5,622 nucleotides of DNA from Pseudomonadota bacterium (GCA_023394015.1 JAEXBL010000460.1:1-5622), one strand, 5' to 3'; positions 1 through 5,291 are shown, counted from the first letter of the stretch. The notes: generated by a model from the sequence alone, not told the origin. Numbers and translations are program-made.

Positions 1-2
1 CC

Positions 3-638
3 TCCATGGCAGATTCAGTCTCGTCCCCCCCAGCGGCCAAGCCGGCCATAGCGCCGCCCGCCCCCGGCATCGCCAGCGCCACCGCGCCGGCACACGACAT
101 GGTGCCGCCATCGCCCAGCGCCACCGCAGCCCAGGACGCCAGCCACACCCCGCCGCCGAAGGTCACCGACCCGCTGCCCGAAGACACCGCCCGGCTGGCC
201 GCCCGCGCCCTCACCATCCCGGTGCAGGGCGTGCGCGCCGACCAGCTGAGCGACACCTACACCGATGCCCGCGCCGGGGGCGCGCGCCGCCACGACGCCA
301 TCGACATCATGGCGCCCACCGGCACCCCGGTGCTGGCCGTGGAAGACGGCCGCATCGCCAAGTTGTTCTTCAGCCAGGGCGGCGGCGGCTTCACCATCTA
401 CCAGTTCGCCCCCGGCGAGCAGTACGCCTACTACTACGCCCACCTGGACCGCTACGCCGACGGCCTGCAGGAAGGCCAGGCCGTGAAGCGCGGCCAGGTC
501 ATCGGCCACGTCGGCAGCAGCGGCAACGCCGACGCCGCCGCGCCCCATCTGCACTTCGCCATCTTCAAGCTGGGGCCGGAAAAGCAGTGGTGGAAGGGCG
601 AGGCGCTGAACCCCTACCCAGTGCTGCGCCGGCCTTGA
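3..638 (+). CDS. M23 family metallopeptidase (peptidoglycan endopeptidase), probably 5'-truncated by the window edge
   Basis: Predicted zinc endopeptidase of the M23 (LytM/lysostaphin) family, which cleaves peptide cross-bridges of peptidoglycan in the periplasm. Counting from the ATG at position 6, the catalytic domain covers about residues 70-208. The expected metal and catalytic residues are present: H96 and D100 in HDAID, H146 in YAHL, and H181/H183 in HLHF. All are intact, so it looks like an active enzyme and not a degenerate LytM activator. The N-terminal 65 residues are a Pro/Ala-rich linker with no signal peptide or membrane helix, and no ribosome binding site is visible in the five bases before the ATG. 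I infer that the true start, with an export signal or anchor, lies upstream of the window; the frame is open to position 3. The gene ends just before a palindromic repeat and converges with the next gene. Confidence 0.88.
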   Translation, partial: SMADSVSSPPAAKPAIAPPAPGIASATAPAHDMVPPSPSATAAQDASHTPPPKVTDPLPEDTARLAARALTIPVQGVRADQLSDTYTDARAGGARRHDAIDIMAPTGTPVLAVEDGRIAKLFFSQGGGGFTIYQFAPGEQYAYYYAHLDRYADGLQEGQAVKRGQVIGHVGSSGNADAAAPHLHFAIFKLGPEKQWWKGEALNPYPVLRRP

Positions 639-689
639 TACCGAATCGCTGCCAACCATATAGAACACCTGTACGCGGCAGGCGCTTTG

Positions 690-787
690 TTCACCGCAGA
701 GACGCAGAGAACGCAGAGCAAGCGCAGAGAAGGAACTCGGATGCTTTTCTCTGCGAACCTCGGCGCCCTCTGCGTCTCTGCGGTGAA
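690..787. repeat. Long palindromic (snap-back) repeat of the ACCGCAGAGACGCAGAG type
   Basis: The outer arms, 690-709 and 768-787, are a perfect 20-bp inverted repeat (TTCACCGCAG... and ...CTGCGGTGAA). Inside them CGCAGAGAA (723-731) pairs with TTCTCTGCG (747-755). GCAGAG recurs several times within the left half, giving a purine-rich strand facing a pyrimidine-rich strand. This motif is known as an abundant intergenic repeat in many environmental bacteria; spurious translations of it read HRRDAE... and ...LRLCGE. It lies between two convergent genes, so it could act as a bidirectional terminator or 3'-end stabiliser (inference). The element may be larger: position 638-653 (ATACCGAATCGCTGCC) is an imperfect inverted match to 806-819 (ATACCAAGCTGTCC on the minus strand). 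The remaining intergenic DNA (820-915) shows nothing I recognise. Confidence 0.85.
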
Positions 788-915
788 TGGTTTTGCCTAC
801 CTTGAGGACAGCTTGGTATGAGTGCCTCCGGCTGGATGACGCGCCTGCGCTGGCCACACCAGGATTCCAGGCTGCCTCGGCTTGAGTTGAGGCGGGCACC
901 AGCGCCCCGCGCCGG

Positions 916-1629
916 TCACAAACCCGCCGCCTCCAGCAACGCCGCCGCGCAGCCGGGCTCGCCGCAGTCGGCGTCCAGCATTTCGATGGGCTCATCGGCA
1001 AACAGCACCTCCACCGGGCGGCCGGCGTGCGGCTGCCACGCGGTCTGCGCCATCAGCCACTTCTGCACGAACTCGGCCACCGTGGCGCGCGCGGCCTCGC
1101 GCTGGCGCGCCAGCAGCGGTGCGCTGGCGGCCTTGTCGTTCAATGCCGCGGTGATCGAGCGCTCCAGCGCCGCCAGCTGCTCCGGCCCGGTAAACAGCGA
1201 CCACAGCCCGCGCGACTCCTTCTCCATCCGCGCCGTGTCGATGGCCACCGGCCGCGTGGCCTGCAGACGCGGCGCGATCACGCGCACGCGGCCATCGGGC
1301 CGCAGTGTCACCCGCCATTCGGGCGCCAGCTCGACATGGCTGCGGTAATACGCCGGCACGCGAATGCGCGAGAACGTGCTGCCCACCGGCACGCCCAGCA
1401 CCGCGTGGTCGCGCGAGACCTCGAAGGTCTCGACCTGCTTCAGCTCCGCCACCTCCAGCCGCCCGCCCGGCGTGCGCAGCACCACCGATTCGCCCGCCGT
1501 CAGCGGCGCCACTGGCGGCCCCGGCGGCTGCGCGCGCCAGACCAGCCAGCCAAGCACGGCGTTGGCCAGCAGGCTCAGCAGCAACCAACGGCGCCAGCGG
1601 CGCGTGGGTGGCACTGTGGGGCTCGTCAT
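916..1629 (-). CDS. Membrane-anchored protein of unknown function (possibly DUF4230-like)
   Basis: Not firmly recognised. From the ATG at 1629 the product has 237 residues. A basic N-terminus (residues 10-14, RRWRR) precedes one hydrophobic helix at about 15-31, then a Pro-rich linker and a soluble domain. This suggests a single-pass inner-membrane protein with its bulk in the periplasm. The domain has a beta-rich part (about 48-122, including GRLEVAEL and SRIRVPAYYRSHVEL) and a helical part (about 130-195). That order, with an 'IRVP-YY' strand followed by an Ala-rich helix ending in a Trp/Leu segment, recalls DUF4230 proteins, but the assignment is tentative. Two cysteines, C222 and C227, lie near the end. 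A longer reading from a TTG at 1656 is possible; the ATG is preferred because GGGTGG lies a few bases upstream. It follows the transporter gene by 86 bp on the same strand and may be co-transcribed. Confidence 0.75.
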   Translation of the reverse strand: MTSPTVPPTRRWRRWLLLSLLANAVLGWLVWRAQPPGPPVAPLTAGESVVLRTPGGRLEVAELKQVETFEVSRDHAVLGVPVGSTFSRIRVPAYYRSHVELAPEWRVTLRPDGRVRVIAPRLQATRPVAIDTARMEKESRGLWSLFTGPEQLAALERSITAALNDKAASAPLLARQREAARATVAEFVQKWLMAQTAWQPHAGRPVEVLFADEPIEMLDADCGEPGCAAALLEAAGL

Positions 1630-1662
1630 GCGCCGCCACCCGCGGGCGATGTGCAACCCCCT

Positions 1663-1714
1663 TCAGGCGCTGGCGACCGAGCAGAAAGCGTTAACAGCTC
1701 TTTTTTCAATAGCA
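1663..1714 (-). repeat. Possible diverged copy of a Comamonadaceae-type intergenic repeat
   Basis: The minus strand of this spacer reads GCTATTGAAAAAAGAGCTGT, then TAACGC, a short loop and GCGCCTGAAGG. The order (A-rich stretch, AGC-rich part, AACGC arm, loop, GCG arm, AAGG) parallels the clearer copy at 3614-3664. Similarity is only partial and was judged by eye. It separates the transporter gene from the downstream hypothetical gene. Confidence 0.3.
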
Positions 1715-1715
1715 T

Positions 1716-3026
1716 TCAGAAGTAGGTCAAGCCTATCGAGATCACCACGCCCATCACCACCAGCTGGATCAGGCAAAAGCCCATGATGTCCTTGGCCTTC
1801 AGGCCCGCGATGGCCAGCACCGGCAGGGCCCAGAAGGGCTGCAGCATGTTGGTCCACGCATCGCCCCAGGCCACGGCCATGGCGGTGCGCGCCATGTCAG
1901 CGCCCAAGGCTTGCGTGGCCTCGATGACCACTGGCGCCTGCACCGCCCATTGTCCGCCGCCGGAGGGCACGAACACGTTGACCAGGCCGGCGCTCATGAA
2001 GGTCCAGAACGGCAGGCTCTCGGCGCTGGCAAACGACACGAACCACGCCGACAGCGAGGCCGCCAGACCCGACTTGGTCATGATCGCCATGATGCCGGCG
2101 TAGAACGGAAACTGCAGCACGATGCCGCCAGTGCCCTTGATGGCGGCGTCCAGGCTGTCGAGCAGCCGGCGCGGCGTGCCGTGCAGCACGATGGCCAGGA
2201 ACAGGAAGCTGAAGTTGACGATGTTCAGGTTGATGCCGCCGCGCTGGATCACGTAGTAATGGAACATGTAGGCCAGCCCGGCCGCGCCGATCAGCCCGGT
2301 GAGCAGGCGGCTTTGCTCCAGCCGCGCGGCGAAGGTGTCGACGGCCGGCGCCGCCGGCGGCTCCTCGGCCAGCAGTTTGGGATCGACGAAGATGCTTTCA
2401 CCCGCCGGCGGCATCATCAGCCGGTTGAGCAACGGCACCACCACGAACAAGGCCGCCACGATGCCCAGGTTGAAGGTGGAAAAGATGGTCTGCGCAGTGG
2501 GGATCACGCCGATCTTGTCGGCCGTGAAGTGCGCCTCCGTGGCGATGGTCAGCGGAATCGACCCGGCCAGCCCACCGTGCCACACCACGAAGCCGGCGTA
2601 GGCGCTGGCCACCAGAAGGCGATAGTCCACGCGCACGGTGCGCGCCACCTCCTTGGCGAAGATGGCGCCCACCACCAGGCCGAAGCCCCAGTTGATCCAG
2701 TTGGCCACCATCGCCACCAGCGTGACGATGATGATGGCGCTGCCCGGCGTGCGCGCCAGCGTGGCGATGCGCGTGAGCAGCTTGCGCACCAGCGGCGTCA
2801 TGGCCAGCATGAAGCCGGTGACCAGCACCAGCACCATCTGCATGGTGAAGGGCAGCAGACCCCAGAAACCGTCGCCCCACATGCGCACGATCTCCACCGG
2901 GCCCTTGCGCTCCACGCCTGCGGCCGCCAGGCCAGCCAGCAGCGTGAGGATGATGACGAAGATGTAGGGATCAGGCAGGTAGCGCTCGACCAGCCGCACG
3001 GAAAAACGCGTCAACGCTCGGAACAT
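1716..3026 (-). CDS. atoE: AtoE-type short-chain fatty acid transporter
   Basis: Inner-membrane permease of the short-chain fatty acid transporter (SCFA_trans, AtoE) family, whose members are associated with uptake of acetoacetate, butyrate and similar acids. The product has 436 residues, close to the usual length of about 440. It is hydrophobic throughout with about 10-12 helices. Segments I recognise as family-typical are ANWINWGFGLVVGAIFAKE (108-126), WHGGLAGSIPLT (149-160), FVPSGGGQWAVQAP (352-365) and WGDAWTNMLQPFWALP (387-402). A soluble loop at about 205-235 divides the two halves. The frame stays open 111 bases further upstream, but the ATG at 3026 is right: it has a near-perfect GGAAGGAG six bases ahead, and the extension reads as GC-rich noise. 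No AtoDAB CoA-transferase or thiolase genes adjoin it here, so the exact substrate is open. It diverges from the four-cysteine protein gene. Confidence 0.92.
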   Translation of the reverse strand: MFRALTRFSVRLVERYLPDPYIFVIILTLLAGLAAAGVERKGPVEIVRMWGDGFWGLLPFTMQMVLVLVTGFMLAMTPLVRKLLTRIATLARTPGSAIIIVTLVAMVANWINWGFGLVVGAIFAKEVARTVRVDYRLLVASAYAGFVVWHGGLAGSIPLTIATEAHFTADKIGVIPTAQTIFSTFNLGIVAALFVVVPLLNRLMMPPAGESIFVDPKLLAEEPPAAPAVDTFAARLEQSRLLTGLIGAAGLAYMFHYYVIQRGGINLNIVNFSFLFLAIVLHGTPRRLLDSLDAAIKGTGGIVLQFPFYAGIMAIMTKSGLAASLSAWFVSFASAESLPFWTFMSAGLVNVFVPSGGGQWAVQAPVVIEATQALGADMARTAMAVAWGDAWTNMLQPFWALPVLAIAGLKAKDIMGFCLIQLVVMGVVISIGLTYF

Positions 3027-3032
3027 GGCTGT

Positions 3033-3040
3033 CTCCTTCC
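3033..3040 (-). promoter_or_regulatory. Strong ribosome binding site of the AtoE-type gene
   Basis: On the minus strand GGAAGGAG is followed by a 6-nt spacer (ACAGCC) and the ATG at 3026. It is the strongest Shine-Dalgarno sequence in the window. It fixes the start codon of the transporter against the longer upstream reading frame. Confidence 0.85.
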
Positions 3041-3194
3041 AATCGGTGGCCCCGTCGCCGGGGACCCTGTGGCGTGTCGCGCAGGCCGCGCGCCCGCCGC
3101 CGCATGGTGCCACGGAAGCCGCCGTCGGGCCAGCCACGTCCTATCCCCGCCCCGGCGTGCGGGCACTGTGCGCTGCCTATCATCGCCCGCAGCC

Positions 3195-3608
3195 ATGGAA
3201 AGCCTGCACATCACCGACCTCGAAGCCGCGCTGAACCATTGGCGCGCGCGCCGGCCGGCGGCCGAGGGCGCGGCCCTGGCGCCGGAAGTGGCGGCGCTGG
3301 CCGAGGTGTACGGGCAACTGGTGTACGAGCGCCGGCACGAGCTGGACGCCACCCACCTGCCACCGGCCGCGCGCGCCGCCTGGCTGGCCTGGTACGCCAC
3401 CACGCCCGATGCGCCCTGCATCGCCATCTGCTCCACCGCGCAGGGCGACAGCGTGTGCAAGGGCTGCGGCCGCACCGAAGGCGAAGTGCAGCACTGGCCG
3501 GCCATGAGCCCCTTTGCCAAGCGCGCCGTGTGGCGCCGCATCACGCAGGAGGGCACGGCCTGGCGCTTCAACCGCTATGCGGACCGGGTGCGCGGCCACG
3601 GCGGCTGA
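3195..3608 (+). CDS. DUF3717-like/DUF1289-like two-domain protein with a four-cysteine cluster
   Basis: A 137-residue soluble protein with two parts. Residues 4-45 (ITDLEAALNHWRARRP ... LAEVYGQLVYE) resemble DUF3717, a short helical domain of Burkholderiales. Residues 72-115 fit DUF1289: CIAIC at 75-79, then C88-K-G-C91-GRTEGEV and the W101 that follows. The four cysteines form a C-x3-C-x8-C-x2-C pattern that could bind an Fe-S cluster or zinc; DUF1289 proteins are often labelled 'Fe-S protein' without a defined function. A helical stretch with LPPAARAAWLAWY (55-67) links the two parts. The ATG at 3195 was chosen because the recognisable domain starts right after it and the upstream frame is low-complexity. 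No strong ribosome binding site precedes it. The gene diverges from the transporter gene. The cellular role is unknown. Confidence 0.87.
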   Translation: MESLHITDLEAALNHWRARRPAAEGAALAPEVAALAEVYGQLVYERRHELDATHLPPAARAAWLAWYATTPDAPCIAICSTAQGDSVCKGCGRTEGEVQHWPAMSPFAKRAVWRRITQEGTAWRFNRYADRVRGHGG

Positions 3609-3613
3609 CGGCC

Positions 3614-3664
3614 AATCAAAAAGCATAGCGATCAACGCTGATGCCACAGGCGTTGAAGGCCGAT
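3614..3664 (+). repeat. Comamonadaceae-type dispersed intergenic repeat with hairpin
   Basis: Begins AATCAAAAAGCATAGCGA just after the stop codon of the preceding gene and contains a perfect 7-bp inverted repeat, TCAACGC (3632-3638) and GCGTTGA (3650-3656), around an 11-nt loop, ending GAAGGCCGAT. It resembles the frequent Comamonadaceae intergenic sequence of the form ATCAAAAA-n-ATAGC...CGCT...AGCG...GGC, recalled from general knowledge. Its position after a gene end suggests it may help define the 3' end of that transcript, but there is no T run after the hairpin. Confidence 0.5.
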
Positions 3665-3690
3665 AGGGCTTGGACCCGGATGTCACGCAG

Positions 3691-3721
3691 TTGACTTTCA
3701 CGCCGCAATCCGTGGTTTAAT
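3691..3721 (+). promoter_or_regulatory. Candidate sigma70 promoter for the riboswitch-terC operon
   Basis: A -35 box TTGACT (3691-3696) is followed after 19 bp by a -10 box TTTAAT (3716-3721); GTTTAA with an 18-bp spacer is an alternative reading. Transcription would start near 3728, about three bases before the 5' strand of the aptamer's closing helix at 3731. This is where a riboswitch promoter should lie. The spacer is slightly long, so moderate strength is likely. Confidence 0.62.
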
Positions 3722-3730
3722 CTCGGGTTC

Positions 3731-3885
3731 CGAAGGGGAGTAGCTCCCCCGGCCGCCTGCTTCGCCGGCGGTCTCGCCGGGTCGTCAATACGAAGCCGGG
3801 TGGCGGGCTGAAAAGCGCCCTGCCGCCGCGCTTCCGGCCCCGCGGGTGGCGCCTTCCAAGCAGGCGCCGCCGAGCAAGACCTTCG
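3731..3885 (+). promoter_or_regulatory. yybP-ykoY manganese riboswitch aptamer
   Basis: The three conserved blocks of the yybP-ykoY class appear in order: AAGGGGAGTAGC at 3733-3744, GTCGTCAATACG at 3781-3792 and AGCAAGACCTT at 3873-3883. The closing helix P1 forms from CGAAGG (3731-3736) and CCTTCG (3880-3885), six perfect pairs. Between the blocks are GC-rich stems such as CCGCC/GGCGG (3753-3757 with 3767-3771) and GGCGCC/GGCGCC (3848-3853 with 3863-3868). The class is established as a Mn2+ sensor that usually switches expression on when the ion binds. It commonly precedes manganese exporters and TerC-family genes, and a TerC-family gene follows here. The aptamer is somewhat long because of the extra GC-rich stems. 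Confidence 0.93.
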
Positions 3886-3951
3886 ATCCCGCCTTGCGGG
3901 CGCCTCGTGGGCGCCGGGTGCGGCGGGTCGAAGTCACGGTCTTGCGGTTTT
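3874..3951 (+). terminator. Riboswitch expression platform: terminator-like hairpin that competes with aptamer P1
   Basis: GCAAGACC (3874-3881) pairs perfectly with GGTCTTGC (3938-3945). The stem continues with TTCGA (3882-3886) and TCGAA (3928-3932), then CCCGCC (3888-3893) and GGCGGG (3922-3927), and is capped by a GGCGCC/GGCGCC hairpin (3899-3904 with 3910-3915). There is one T bulge on the left and a 5-nt bulge on the right. GG and four Ts (3948-3951) follow. Its left strand is the conserved AGCAAGACC block plus the 3' strand of P1, so hairpin and folded aptamer exclude each other. This predicts early termination when Mn2+ is low and read-through when it is high. The T run is short, so termination may be weak or need factors. 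Confidence 0.75.
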
Positions 3952-4011
3952 CCCTGGATGACGCCGCTCGAAAGGCAATCCTGCCGCCCGTGCCGACGGC
4001 CGCCGCGCGCG

Positions 4012-4033
4012 CAAGGTTTTGACCGAAACCTTG
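4012..4033 (+). other. Perfect 8-bp hairpin immediately before the terC-like ribosome binding site
   Basis: CAAGGTTT (4012-4019) and AAACCTTG (4026-4033) are perfect inverted repeats around a 6-nt loop. The Shine-Dalgarno GGAG (4036-4039) starts three bases after the stem. It does not hide the GGAG itself but lies close enough to influence ribosome loading, transcript stability or pausing. It is separate from the aptamer and the terminator-like hairpin. Confidence 0.55.
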
Positions 4034-4048
4034 TTGGAGCTGCTGTTC

Positions 4049-4759
4049 ATGGAATTCCTTTCTCCCGCCTGGTGGTCCGCGCTGATGGCCATCATCCTGA
4101 TCGACCTGGTGCTGGCCGGCGACAACGCCATCGTCATCGCGCTGGCCGCGCGCAGCCTGCCCAGGCACCTGCAGAAGAAGGCCATCGTCTGGGGCACCGT
4201 GGGCGCCATCGGCGTGCGCACGGCGATGACGCTGGTCGTGGTGTGGCTGCTGAAGATCCCCGGCCTGATGCTGGTGGGCGGCCTGGGCCTGCTGTGGATC
4301 GCCTACAAGCTGATCGCCGACCAGGGCGGGGACGACGGCGAGCACGGCCCCGGCGCCACCACCTTCTGGGGCGCGATGAAGACCATCATCATCGCCGATG
4401 CGCTGATGGGCATCGACAACGTGCTGGGCGTGGCCGGCGCGGCGCACGGCGCCATGGACCTGGTGGTGCTGGGCCTGCTGATCAGCGTGCCGATCGTGGT
4501 GTTCGGCTCGACCATGGTGCTGAAGCTGGTGGAGCGCTTTCCCATCATCATCCAGCTGGGCGCGGCGGTGCTGGCCTTCACGGCGGCCAAGATGATCGCC
4601 GGCGAGCCGCTGCTGGCCGGCGTGTTCGGCCCGCGCGAGGCGCCCGAGCAGTGGCTGCGCTGGGGCCTGGCGGCGCTGTGCATCGCCGGCGTGCTGGGCA
4701 CCGCCTGGCTGGCCACGCGGCGGCGCCCCCCGCCGGCCAGCGACGTGCTGCCGGGCTGA
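4049..4759 (+). CDS. TerC-family (YjbE-type) integral membrane protein, Mn-riboswitch controlled
   Basis: Inner-membrane protein of 236 residues in the TerC family, YjbE-type branch, which is typically found behind yybP-ykoY riboswitches. Family members are implicated in manganese efflux or in supplying Mn2+ to exported enzymes. The two diagnostic acidic motifs in membrane segments are intact: DLVLAGDNAIVIA (19-31, with D19, D25 and N26) and IADALMGIDNVLGVAGA (115-131, with D117, D123 and N124). About seven hydrophobic helices are visible, with a charged loop (QGGDDGEHGPG, 92-102) between the halves and a basic, Pro-rich C-terminus. The ATG at 4049 is preferred because GGAG lies nine bases ahead (4036-4039). 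A TTG at 4019 would add ten residues but has no ribosome binding site and falls inside a hairpin. The next gene starts 28 bp downstream, so the two probably form an operon. Confidence 0.93.
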   Translation: MEFLSPAWWSALMAIILIDLVLAGDNAIVIALAARSLPRHLQKKAIVWGTVGAIGVRTAMTLVVVWLLKIPGLMLVGGLGLLWIAYKLIADQGGDDGEHGPGATTFWGAMKTIIIADALMGIDNVLGVAGAAHGAMDLVVLGLLISVPIVVFGSTMVLKLVERFPIIIQLGAAVLAFTAAKMIAGEPLLAGVFGPREAPEQWLRWGLAALCIAGVLGTAWLATRRRPPPASDVLPG

Positions 4760-4787
4760 GCCGCGCCTGCTGCGCTATGCTGGCGGC

Positions 4788-5132
4788 ATGAAACTGATCC
4801 TCAAATGGCTGCTCAGCGCCGCCGCGCTGCTGGCGGTGGCCTACATCTACAGCAGCGGCGTGGCGGTGGCCAGCTTTGGCAGCGCCATGCTGGCGGCGCT
4901 GGTCATCGGTCTGCTGAACATGCTGGTGCGGCCGGTGCTGGTGGTGCTGACGATTCCGGTCACGCTGATCACGCTGGGGCTGTTTCTGTTCGTCATCAAC
5001 GCGCTGATGTTCTGGGCGGCCTCGGGCGTGCTGAGCGGCTTTCACGTCAACGGCTTCTGGGCGGCGCTGCTCGGCTCGCTGATCTATTCGGCCCTGGGCG
5101 TGCTGATCGACGGCTTGCTGGAAAAGCTGTGA
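4788..5132 (+). CDS. Small four-helix membrane protein, phage holin family 4 (YvlD-like)
   Basis: A 114-residue, almost wholly hydrophobic protein matching the 'phage holin superfamily IV' / YvlD family (Pfam Phage_holin_4_2), a chromosomal family common in bacteria whose function is not established. About four helices lie at 5-22, 27-45, 52-76 and 89-110. Family-typical stretches are GLLNMLVRPVL (41-51), with an Asn and Arg-Pro at a helix border, PVTLITLGLFLFVINALM (57-74) and the late HVNGFWAALLGSLI (86-99). Length and helix count match the family. The start at 4788 follows the terC-like stop by 28 bp with only a weak ribosome binding site. It is probably read with the terC-like gene and so placed under the manganese riboswitch. 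The holin label describes similarity only; no lysis genes are nearby. Confidence 0.9.
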   Translation: MKLILKWLLSAAALLAVAYIYSSGVAVASFGSAMLAALVIGLLNMLVRPVLVVLTIPVTLITLGLFLFVINALMFWAASGVLSGFHVNGFWAALLGSLIYSALGVLIDGLLEKL

Positions 5133-5164
5133 GCGGGCCTCGGCGCCGGATGCCATGGCGTTTT

Positions 5165-5245
5165 CGTAGGCTGGGTAGAGCGTAGCGAAACCCAGCGTCA
5201 GCGGATGCGTCTGCTGCTGGGTCTCCTGCGTCAACCCAGCCTACG
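5165..5245. repeat. Nested palindromic intergenic repeat with four GCTGGGT/ACCCAGC boxes
   Basis: The ends, CGTAGGCTGGGT (5165-5176) and ACCCAGCCTACG (5234-5245), are a perfect 12-bp inverted repeat. The GCTGGGT box occurs four times in alternating direction: 5170-5176 (+), 5190-5196 (-), 5216-5222 (+) and 5234-5240 (-). It can fold as two side-by-side hairpins or as one long stem. The GTAGGCTGGGTAGAGCGTAGCGAAACCCAGC pattern, described here by its parts, resembles widespread REP-like elements. It lies between convergent genes and could end or stabilise both transcripts. Confidence 0.8.
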
Positions 5246-5261
5246 GTGCTGCGCTACGCCG

Positions 5262-5282
5262 AACGCCCAACGCCCAACGCCC
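5262..5282. repeat. Three tandem AACGCCC heptamers
   Basis: AACGCCC occurs three times without gaps at 5262-5268, 5269-5275 and 5276-5282. The array directly follows the palindromic element and ends nine bases before the stop codon of the minus-strand gene. It is too short to assign a role; slippage could vary its copy number. Confidence 0.7.
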
Positions 5283-5291
5283 ACCCTCCCC

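Noticed and set aside
587..805. Plus-strand 72-codon frame through the palindrome
   Set aside because: Its C-terminal half is only the repeat translated (HRRDAENAE..., LRLCGE); such frames are a common misannotation.
15..1001. Long minus-strand open frame of 328 codons across the M23 gene and the palindrome
   Set aside because: It is the shadow of the M23 gene, is full of low-complexity Gly/Ala/Arg runs, and its middle is a translation of the intergenic repeat (HRRDAE..., LRLCGE).
3027..3137. 37-residue N-terminal extension of the transporter
   Set aside because: The ATG at 3026 has GGAAGGAG at ideal spacing and family length; the extension has no membrane-protein character.
3178..3183. TATCAT as a -10 box for the four-cysteine protein gene
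   Set aside because: There is no matching -35 at 16-18 bp, and the start would fall only a few bases before the ATG.
1911..3194. Plus-strand extension that would lengthen the four-cysteine protein to 565 residues
   Set aside because: The upstream part is antisense to the transporter gene and reads as His/Gln/Arg-rich noise; the recognisable domain begins right at the ATG at 3195.
3041..3194. Sigma54 promoter for the AtoE-type gene (minus-strand TGGCAC), as in the E. coli ato operon
   Set aside because: TGGCAC is present, but no GC follows at the required spacing and there is no TTGCA-like -12 element.
3785..4447. Minus-strand 220-codon frame over the riboswitch and terC-like gene
   Set aside because: His/Gln/Arg-rich antisense shadow with no domain signal; the plus strand carries clear TerC motifs.
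4776..4781. TATGCT as a -10 box for the holin-family gene
   Set aside because: There is no -35 sequence and it ends seven bases before the ATG; read-through from the terC-like gene explains expression better.
4788..5132. Prophage lysis holin
   Set aside because: No endolysin, spanin or other phage gene is nearby; the sequence fits the chromosomal YvlD-like family.
4578..5234. Minus-strand 218-codon frame over the holin-family gene and palindrome
   Set aside because: It is antisense low-complexity and its N-terminus is a translation of the palindromic repeat.
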